DNA of 64,000 nt, taken from the NCBI RefSeq assembly GCF_006381105.1, contig NZ_VDET01000001.1, forward strand, positions 62,001 through 126,000, written 5' to 3'. Origin of the DNA: Flavicella sediminum. Its GTDB lineage: Bacteria > Bacteroidota > Bacteroidia > Flavobacteriales > Flavobacteriaceae. The translations under genes and the position numbers were made by a program. Of the stretch, positions 55,875 to 63,076 are shown in pieces (the first letter of the stretch is position 1; each line of letters begins with the position of its first letter). The notes beneath the pieces are model-generated. The model was not told the origin of the DNA, ran no database searches, and saw nothing but the letters and a program-made list of their open reading frames with translations.

Positions 55875-58736
55875 ATGAAGAAAAGAACCTTATATAAATC
55901 TGTTTTTACCAAAAAGACAGTCTTTGTTATGTATTGTTTATTGGCCTTACTAAATTCTGTTCACGCACAATTTGTACATCCAGGAATAACCAATAAATTA
56001 AGTGATTTAGATCGTGTAAAATACATGATAGAAGCGCAAATCGATCCTTGGTACTCTTCTTATCAAGAAATGCAGGCTGATGCCAAATCAAGTTATAATT
56101 ATACGGTTAGAGGGAAACAAAGTTTTACCGTTTTAGGAAGAGATGATGGTACAAATTATAATGCTTGGAATGATGATATTAGAGCTGCCTATTACAATGC
56201 AATTCAATGGTATGTAACCGGAGATTCTAGGCATGCAGAAAAATCTATTGAGATTTTTAATGCATGGAATAATTTACAAGATGTTACTAGTGGCGGTACC
56301 CAAGCGTTAAGTGGTGGTATTGTTTATATTATGATTGAGGCTGCTGAAATTATTAAAAGTACGTATAATGGTTGGGCAGCAAATGATATTCAAGCTTTTA
56401 AAGATATGCTTGTTTATCCAGGTTATTCAACCACCGCTGAACCTAATGGAATTAGCAGATTGTCTGGCTCTTTTTATTGGCAGGCGTATCAAGGAGATGC
56501 CGTACGACATGGTAACCAAGGTTTGGCGGGTTTTAGAGCCGTTATGGCTATGGGAATTTTTTTAGATAATGAAATTATGTACGACAGAGCCTTACGTTAT
56601 ATACAAGGCTTGTCGCATCGATCTGATGATATTCCTTATCCTGCTGGGCCACCACAGGCTACTACCATTTCAAATGTTGGCGATTATGAGGATACTTATA
56701 ATTATACGGTAGGAAATTCCATTGAAGATTTTGGTTACAATGAAGTAATGACCAATTATATTTATGAAAATGGACAATGTCAAGAAAGTTCAAGAGACCA
56801 ACAGCATACGTTTTTTGGAATCGGAAATTTATGCGCAATGGCAGAAATGGCTTGGAATCAAGGAGATGATTTGTACAGTCATGCCAATGATAGGCTGTTA
56901 CTAGGACTTGAATACACAACTAAATACAATGTTACCTATTTAAGATCTTATCCAGACCAAACAAGTCATTGGATACCTACAGTGGCTTCAGGAGAGTTTA
57001 CGCAACGTTTTAATGCATCGCAACGTGTATATGCAAAATTTATCAGTCCAACACATGTGGGTGGTTATGTAGATGCTAGACCAATATTGGAAATGCCCTT
57101 GGCGCACTATTACGGTCGTGGATTTAAAACGGAAGAGGAAGTAAAATGGACTACTAGAGCTCGTGATGTAGCCATTGAAGAATCAGGTTATGAATCGGCC
57201 GGTCATCAAAATGGAGCGATAGGTTGGGGTGCTCTTACATCACGCAGGCCAGAAGGATGTTATGGAGAACCAATTAATGGGTTTGATTCAAATGGTTTGC
57301 CAGAATATGCAATGAATGTATTGCCAGGAAAGCTCGAGTTAGAAAATTTTGATTATTCACCTGTTTCAGGAGAAGGAAGAACCTATCACGAAACAACGAC
57401 CTCAAATAACGGAGGCGATTATAGAACCAATGAAGCTGTGGATGTTGAGGTTTGTAATGAAGGAGGTTATGCTATTAGTTCAGTAGAAGATGGGGAATGG
57501 TTGACCTATACGGTCTATATTCCTGAAACAAAAAATTATACGATTTCTATGAGATATGCCTCAGCTAATGCTTTAGGAACGGTAAAGCTTTTGTTTGGGA
57601 CGAGTGATAAAACAGGTTTCGTTTCTTTACCTTCAACAGGTGGGGAACAAAGTTGGAATGATGCAACTTTATCCAATGAAGTGTCATTGACCAAAGGAGT
57701 ACAGAGTTTAAAAGTTTTAGTGGGTACAGGTGGATTTCAAATGAATTATCTCTCCATACTTGATGCCGATGCACAAGTTGTGGGAGCTATTTTTATGGAG
57801 GATGCTATTGAGTATACGGTTACGAGTATAGCGCCTAATGAAGTTGCGGTTACTGGAAGTACTTTGAATGTTTTAAATATCCCTGGAGAGGTAAGTTATT
57901 CTGGTACCAATGCTACCTATACGGTAACGGCCGTTGGAACCGAGGCTTTTAGAGATAATGAAACGATAAAAGCAGTAACACTGCCTTCTTCTGTAGTGAC
58001 CTTGGGACAGCATGCTTTTGCTGATTGTATCGCATTAGAGTCGATCAATCTTGAAAATGTAGTAACTTTTGTAGGGAATGAGTTTGGAAATACAGCGCTG
58101 ACAACGATTGATCTTTCAAGTGCTGTCAATATGGGAGGGTATTCGTTTTATTCGATAGCTACTTTAACAAGTGTTATTCTTCCAAAAGTGGAAACTATGG
58201 GGAATGGAGTATTTAGAGCTACACCCATTACAGAATTGAATTTACCAAGGTCTCTAAATTCTATAGGAAATCAGCTTTTTAGACAATGTACTAGTTTAAG
58301 AAAATTTCAACTAAACTGGACCGACCCTGCCAATGAGGTAACCATTGTAGAAGCAAACACATTTGGTGGGATTGATACGAGCCTGCTAAAATTATATGTA
58401 CCCATAGGAACAAAATCTATCTATGAAGTAACTTCTCCTTGGTCGCAAATACCGGCAAGTAATATTATTGAAGGAACCTTAGGTGTCAATAACTATAAAG
58501 CGGCTATCGGTTGGAGACTATCGCCAAATCCTACCCATGGAGCCGTGACTGTGCAAAGTGAAAATTATGCAAATGCACAGCTAACAATTTACGACATAAG
58601 TGGTAAAATTTTACGCATGGAAAAAATTGATCAATCGGAAGTAATTATTGATATTTCTGATTTTGCTTCTGGAATTTATATTTTTAGAATTGCTTCTCAA
58701 AATAGTAGTTTTTCAAAAAAAATAATCAAAGACTAA
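55875..58736 (+). CDS. PL38-like alginate-lyase-fold enzyme fused to CBM6 and LRR module, T9SS tail
   Basis: 953 residues, signal peptide ending VHAQ (about 33). Residues about 35-460 resemble the alginate-lyase (alpha/alpha toroid) family that includes PL38: FVHPGITNKLSDLDRVKYMIEA, NAWNDDIRAAYYNAIQWYVTGD, and ENGQCQESSRDQQHTFFGIG with Asn299 and His311 as candidate active-site residues. PL38 members cleave glucuronan-type linkages. Next come a CBM6-like module (about 481-630, LELENFDYSPVSGEGRTYHE), a single BspA-type LRR module (about 635-870, like those of the genes at 30753 and 53756) and a T9SS tail (about 880-953, RLSPNPTHGAV to KIIKD). I know of no standard family with this order. The enzyme should act on the cell surface on a uronate-containing polymer. 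Monocistronic, behind its own operator. Confidence 0.8.
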   Translation: MKKRTLYKSVFTKKTVFVMYCLLALLNSVHAQFVHPGITNKLSDLDRVKYMIEAQIDPWYSSYQEMQADAKSSYNYTVRGKQSFTVLGRDDGTNYNAWNDDIRAAYYNAIQWYVTGDSRHAEKSIEIFNAWNNLQDVTSGGTQALSGGIVYIMIEAAEIIKSTYNGWAANDIQAFKDMLVYPGYSTTAEPNGISRLSGSFYWQAYQGDAVRHGNQGLAGFRAVMAMGIFLDNEIMYDRALRYIQGLSHRSDDIPYPAGPPQATTISNVGDYEDTYNYTVGNSIEDFGYNEVMTNYIYENGQCQESSRDQQHTFFGIGNLCAMAEMAWNQGDDLYSHANDRLLLGLEYTTKYNVTYLRSYPDQTSHWIPTVASGEFTQRFNASQRVYAKFISPTHVGGYVDARPILEMPLAHYYGRGFKTEEEVKWTTRARDVAIEESGYESAGHQNGAIGWGALTSRRPEGCYGEPINGFDSNGLPEYAMNVLPGKLELENFDYSPVSGEGRTYHETTTSNNGGDYRTNEAVDVEVCNEGGYAISSVEDGEWLTYTVYIPETKNYTISMRYASANALGTVKLLFGTSDKTGFVSLPSTGGEQSWNDATLSNEVSLTKGVQSLKVLVGTGGFQMNYLSILDADAQVVGAIFMEDAIEYTVTSIAPNEVAVTGSTLNVLNIPGEVSYSGTNATYTVTAVGTEAFRDNETIKAVTLPSSVVTLGQHAFADCIALESINLENVVTFVGNEFGNTALTTIDLSSAVNMGGYSFYSIATLTSVILPKVETMGNGVFRATPITELNLPRSLNSIGNQLFRQCTSLRKFQLNWTDPANEVTIVEANTFGGIDTSLLKLYVPIGTKSIYEVTSPWSQIPASNIIEGTLGVNNYKAAIGWRLSPNPTHGAVTVQSENYANAQLTIYDISGKILRMEKIDQSEVIIDISDFASGIYIFRIASQNSSFSKKIIKD

Positions 58737-58763
58737 TGTGATCATTCAAGCACATTGACGATG

Positions 58764-58797
58764 GAAAAAAATCCGATTCTTGTGAGTCGGATTTTTT
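58764..58797 (+). terminator. Rho-independent terminator after lyase fusion gene
   Basis: AAATCCGATTC / GAGTCGGATTT stem with a TTGT loop followed by a T-run. Confidence 0.9.
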
Positions 58798-58886
58798 ATT
58801 TGTTGTTTTTTCGACCTTACTTAATTTAAACAAGCTTTGTTCTGTTGGATGGTTTAACAGCTGTACATTCTCAACTGTTCTAGCGG

Positions 58887-58913
58887 GTTGCAGTATTTTG
58901 AGCCATAATTTAT
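58887..58913 (+). promoter_or_regulatory. Direct-repeat operator, copy 9 (unit 58990)
   Basis: The right half-site GAGCCATAATTTAT (core 58908-58913) matches the consensus; the left core (GTTGCA, 58887-58892) keeps only GTT. A -7-like TAGTTATG (one mismatch) lies at 58934-58941, 20 bp after the right core. The start codon is 76 bp downstream. Confidence 0.55.
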
Positions 58914-58989
58914 GTTATATGGGTATATAGTTATAGTTATGCAGTTTAGTTTTTTTGAACTTGCATTGAAAATTTATAATCTCAAAATC

Positions 58990-60585
58990 ATGCCTTTTAA
59001 TTACAAATTAATTCTCGTATTTCTTCTTTCATTGCCACAAGCATTGTTGGCTAATGTAAAATTAAATCCGCTTTTTTCAGATCATATGGTACTCCAGCGA
59101 GAGCGTAATGTGCCTATTTGGGGATGGGCAGATCCGGATGAGAAAATTAAAATTGTAGGAAGTTGGGGAAAAAGTGCAAGCGCTATCGCAGGGGCAGATG
59201 GGACATGGAAAACAACACTTAAAACACCAAAAGCTGGTGGCCCTTTCCAAATAACCATCACAGGTAAAAATAAAATTGTTTTAAACGATGTTTTGTCAGG
59301 AGAAGTTTGGTTGTGCACCGGACAGTCCAACATGGATTTTGCTTTGAATAAATTTGTTCGAGATGCTAGAGAGCCCGTTTATCAACCTTTGGTAGAACAT
59401 ATTAGAAATGAAATTGCGACTGCAAATGACGATCAAATTCGTCATATAGAAGTTTTACAAAATACTTCTTTGTATAAAAAACAAACAGATTTTAAAGGGC
59501 AGTGGATCAGTGCAAATACAAAACAGGTGGGCGAAATAACTGCTACCGGATACTTTTTTGCCAAAGAACTGCGTAAGCAATTAAACGTACCAATTGGTTT
59601 GGTAGAATGTTCTTGGGGAGGTACAAGAATACAACCTTGGATTTCTGAAGAAGCCTATTTACAGGATGATAATTTAAGAGACTACTTTAATACCAATAGA
59701 AAAGAAGTAAAAGCAACCTTAGAAAAAGTAGATGCGGAAAACTATGTTGATAAAGCCTATGAGGCAAAGCTCGAAGCTTGGAATAAAAAAGGTAAAAAAG
59801 GGCGTAAGCCAAAAGCTGCTGTGCATCCTAAAATGGACAGACAGGCACCTGCAACCTTGTATAATGGGATGTTAAACGCCATCATTCCTTATGCAATAAA
59901 AGGAGCCATTTGGTACCAAGGGGAAAGCAATGCGGTTTATATGCCAAATGAATATGAAATGTTTTTTACAAGTATGATCAATAGTTGGAGAGCAGATTGG
60001 AAGCAAGGTGATTTTTCTTTTTACTGGACACAATTGGCCGCTTGTAAAAGAGGAAACGATGAAGCTGATAAAGGATGGGCAACCGTAAATGATCAATTAA
60101 GAAGAACGCTAAAGCTGCCAAATACAGGGATGGCTGTTTTGTATGATATTGGTGAAGCAAAGGACATACATCCTCATAATAAAATGGATGCAGGAAAACG
60201 TTTGGCCTTATGGGCTTTGAAAAAAGATTACAAGTCAAAAATTACTGCCATAAGCGGACCTCTATATAAATCTCAAAAAATAAAAGGTTCTAAAATACAA
60301 GTCAAGTTTTCTGAAGTAGGAAGTGGTTTGTTGGTGGCAAAAAAACATCTTTTAGCTCCTGCAATTGCTGTAAATGAACCTTTACAATGGTTTGAGATTA
60401 AGGATGCTGATGGGAATTGGCATAAGGCCGAAGCTAAAATAATAACGAAGAATAAAATTGAGGTTTGGAATTTAGCAGTAGCAAATCCAACTCATGTTCG
60501 TTATGCTTGGTCAGGAACCCCAACAGGTGCAAATCTGTACAATAAAGAAGGGTTGCCTGCTGCCGTTTTTTCAACAGAAAAATAA
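58990..60585 (+). CDS. Sialate O-acetylesterase-like (SASA family) esterase
   Basis: I choose ATG 58990 (531 residues), since the upstream in-frame ATG at 58912 lies within the operator and would extend the protein past a good signal peptide (ending LLANVK). Family motifs: VLQRERNVPIWGWA at the start of the small beta domain, CTGQSNMDF with catalytic Ser113, WGGTRIQPW, IWYQGESN, and KDIHPHNK with Asp392 and His394. SASA-type enzymes remove O-acetyl groups from sugars and many PUL members act on sugars other than sialic acid. Here it probably deacetylates the polymer or oligosaccharide in the periplasm. It opens the last unit, ahead of the DUF6250 lipoprotein, GH39 and GH3. Confidence 0.92.
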   Translation: MPFNYKLILVFLLSLPQALLANVKLNPLFSDHMVLQRERNVPIWGWADPDEKIKIVGSWGKSASAIAGADGTWKTTLKTPKAGGPFQITITGKNKIVLNDVLSGEVWLCTGQSNMDFALNKFVRDAREPVYQPLVEHIRNEIATANDDQIRHIEVLQNTSLYKKQTDFKGQWISANTKQVGEITATGYFFAKELRKQLNVPIGLVECSWGGTRIQPWISEEAYLQDDNLRDYFNTNRKEVKATLEKVDAENYVDKAYEAKLEAWNKKGKKGRKPKAAVHPKMDRQAPATLYNGMLNAIIPYAIKGAIWYQGESNAVYMPNEYEMFFTSMINSWRADWKQGDFSFYWTQLAACKRGNDEADKGWATVNDQLRRTLKLPNTGMAVLYDIGEAKDIHPHNKMDAGKRLALWALKKDYKSKITAISGPLYKSQKIKGSKIQVKFSEVGSGLLVAKKHLLAPAIAVNEPLQWFEIKDADGNWHKAEAKIITKNKIEVWNLAVANPTHVRYAWSGTPTGANLYNKEGLPAAVFSTEK

Positions 60586-60658
60586 TAAACAATTAGATCA
60601 CTAAATAAACTAAAGTATTCTTACAATGCATATTTTCTCAATTTTTTTAAAGGTGCCT

Positions 60659-61393
60659 ATGAAATATAAACTAGCTGTAGTTATAAGCTGCATGAGTTTT
60701 TTCTCCTGTTCAAAAAAGGTGTCTTCGGTGGTTATAAATGATACATTAACAGCCAAAGCAACTTTGCTATATCAAGATGACTTTTCTAATGGTTTGGAAG
60801 ATTGGAAGATAGAACAAATGGAGGGGGGAAAGGCTGAAATTAAAGATGAAAAATTAGAAATAACCGATGTGTCTGGTTGTACCATTTGGCAAAAACAAGA
60901 ATTTAATGGGCCTATTATGATTACCTATGATGCTTTTGTTATTAATGAGGGTGGGGCACAAGATAGAGTCTCTGATTTGAATTGTTTTTGGATGGCGAAA
61001 GATCCGAAGAGTATGGCAGATATTTTTAAAAATTCGGAAGTTAGAGGGGGAAAATTTTCTAACTACGATTCTTTACGCCTTTATTATATGGGTGTAGGTG
61101 GTCATGACAATACAAAAACTCGTTTTAGACGCTATATGGGCGACGGAAATAGACCTTTGCTTCCTGAATATGATTTTTCAGAATCTAAAATGTTGTTGAC
61201 CCCAAATAAAATATACAAGATTAAAATTATCGCTTTTGATGGAGTTGTTCAGTATTACAGAAATAATAATCTATTGGTTGATTTTGTAGATGAAAGCCCT
61301 TATACCTCAGGTCATTTTGGTTTTAGAACGGTTAACAATCATATGACGATTGATAATTTTAAAGTGTACGCTTTGAGTCGTGCAACTAAATAA
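60659..61393 (+). CDS. DUF6250-family lipoprotein
   Basis: I choose ATG 60659 (244 residues): it puts Cys17 in a lipobox (FFSC) and is preceded by AAAGGTG; the ATG at 60626 would add 11 residues in front of the signal. The body looks like a concanavalin-A-like sandwich of the DUF6250 type: DDFSNGLEDWKIEQMEGG, RVSDLNCFWMAKDP, KTRFRRYMGDGNRPLLPEYDF and FGFRTVNNHMTIDNFKVY are the most recognisable segments. Related proteins occur in rhamnogalacturonan and other PULs, but I know of no assigned activity. It could bind oligosaccharide or be a small lyase or hydrolase. It sits 73 bp after the esterase and 39 bp before GH39. Confidence 0.75.
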   Translation: MKYKLAVVISCMSFFSCSKKVSSVVINDTLTAKATLLYQDDFSNGLEDWKIEQMEGGKAEIKDEKLEITDVSGCTIWQKQEFNGPIMITYDAFVINEGGAQDRVSDLNCFWMAKDPKSMADIFKNSEVRGGKFSNYDSLRLYYMGVGGHDNTKTRFRRYMGDGNRPLLPEYDFSESKMLLTPNKIYKIKIIAFDGVVQYYRNNNLLVDFVDESPYTSGHFGFRTVNNHMTIDNFKVYALSRATK

Positions 61394-61432
61394 AATGAAA
61401 ATTCGTTTCATTCAAATAATTCATTAAAACGT

Positions 61433-63067
61433 ATGTCAAATAGAGTTCAAAAAGTAGTATTTGGTTTTTTGTTTAGCTTTTCTATGCTTGTAAATGCACA
61501 AAATGTGCGTGTTAATGTGGCAAAACAGGGCAAGCAGTTTGATCATTTTTGGAGTAAAATGGTGGGTGCTGGTCGTGCCAATGAAGGTTTACGAGCAGGC
61601 TGGTTAGAGCAATTAGAGCAGGTTCAAGAAAATTGTGGTTTTGAATATGTCCGTTTTCACGGACTTTTTCATGACGATATGTTTCCGATACTTATTCAAA
61701 AAGGAAAAACGGTATACAACTGGCAATATATTGATGATTTGTTTGACCGCATGTTGGATTTGAAAGTGAAGCCTTTTGTAGAATTGGCTTTTTTACCAAC
61801 CAGTATGGCGGCTGAAGATTCTAAAACTGTTTTTTGGTGGAAAGCAAATATTACACCTGCAGAGGATTCTTTTGAAAAGTGGCACGATTTGGTAAAAGCC
61901 TTTACGCAACATTGTGTAGACAGATACGGAATGGAGGAAGTGCTGACTTGGTATTTTGAAGTTTGGAATGAACCGAACCTATATCCGTTATTTTGGGACG
62001 GTACCAAATCGCAGTATTTTGAATTGTACAAGCAATCTGCTTTAGCTGTAAAATCAATTGATAAACGTTTGAAAGTCGGAGGTCCGTCTACAAGTAATTT
62101 TGTTCCAGACACCCGTTTTGATGGAGAAACTACAGATGAGAAAGCTTCTGATGCGGTTTTTAATACAAAAGACATCAATTCTTTGAAATGGCATGGAGTG
62201 TGGATCGAAGATTTTTTAAGCTATTGTGAAAAAGAGAAACTTCCTGTCGATTTTGTAACAACACATCCATATCCAACAGATTATGCGTTTAACCCAGAAA
62301 CAGGAAAAGGAAAGGGCTTAACAAGGTTTGTTCAATCTACTAAGTTAGATTTGGAATGGTTGAATAAAACCATTAAAAAAAGTGCTTTTCCAAATGTAGA
62401 AATTCATTTAACAGAATGGAATACAAGTCCAAGTAGTAGAGATGCCATGCACGACCGTTTACCTGCGGCAGCCTATATTGTAAAAACCAATTTAGACTGT
62501 ATTGGCTTAACCAATTCATTGGCTTTTTGGACGTTTACCGATATTTTTGAAGAAAAAGGTGGCGCTGCAAGTATTTTTCATGGAGGTTTTGGAATGATCA
62601 ATTTTCAAGGTTTGGTAAAACCATCCTATCATGCTTATCGCATGTTGCACCAACTAGGAGATGTACAACTTTATAAAGACGATTATTTATTTGTTAGTAA
62701 AAATTCAAAAAACGGAAAAGTAACGGCATTGGCCTATAATTATCCTGTAGAATATGAAAAATCTGTTCCCGCAGGAAGTGATAAAAGAGAAATAGGTACT
62801 TCCAAAGAATTAAATTTTTCTTTGACAGGTTTAAAACCAGGAAGCTTATTTACGTTGGAGATTATGGACAAAGACCATGGTAATATTCATAACTTTTGGG
62901 AAGATATGGGGAAACCTGAACCACCAACTAGAGAAGAAATTAAAATAATGAAAGCCTATGCCAATTCTATGAAAACGGAGTATGTAAAGGTCAATGAGCA
63001 AGGTGTTTTGGCAATTCACCATCAAATTACGCCTTGGAGTTTGGTTTTGATCAAACAAGTCAATTAA
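61433..63067 (+). CDS. GH39 glycosidase
   Basis: 544 residues, signal peptide ending VNAQ (about 23). It has the GH39 TIM-barrel landmarks: FDHFWSKMVGAGRANEGLRAG, YVRFHGLFHDDM, WYFEVWNEPNL with the general acid Glu180, and EIHLTEWNTSPS with the nucleophile Glu328, then a beta-sandwich tail. GH39 covers beta-xylosidase and alpha-L-iduronidase activities, and marine members are found in PULs for sulfated uronate polymers. In this locus an exo-enzyme removing a xylose or iduronate-type residue is plausible. It is followed 9 bp later by GH3, so the two are almost certainly cotranscribed. Confidence 0.93.
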   Translation: MSNRVQKVVFGFLFSFSMLVNAQNVRVNVAKQGKQFDHFWSKMVGAGRANEGLRAGWLEQLEQVQENCGFEYVRFHGLFHDDMFPILIQKGKTVYNWQYIDDLFDRMLDLKVKPFVELAFLPTSMAAEDSKTVFWWKANITPAEDSFEKWHDLVKAFTQHCVDRYGMEEVLTWYFEVWNEPNLYPLFWDGTKSQYFELYKQSALAVKSIDKRLKVGGPSTSNFVPDTRFDGETTDEKASDAVFNTKDINSLKWHGVWIEDFLSYCEKEKLPVDFVTTHPYPTDYAFNPETGKGKGLTRFVQSTKLDLEWLNKTIKKSAFPNVEIHLTEWNTSPSSRDAMHDRLPAAAYIVKTNLDCIGLTNSLAFWTFTDIFEEKGGAASIFHGGFGMINFQGLVKPSYHAYRMLHQLGDVQLYKDDYLFVSKNSKNGKVTALAYNYPVEYEKSVPAGSDKREIGTSKELNFSLTGLKPGSLFTLEIMDKDHGNIHNFWEDMGKPEPPTREEIKIMKAYANSMKTEYVKVNEQGVLAIHHQITPWSLVLIKQVN

Positions 63068-63076
63068 AAAATACTT

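Noticed and set aside
58912-58989. ATG at 58912 as the start of the SASA-like esterase
   Set aside because: It overlaps the right half-site and -7 box, and the ATG at 58990 yields a proper signal peptide.
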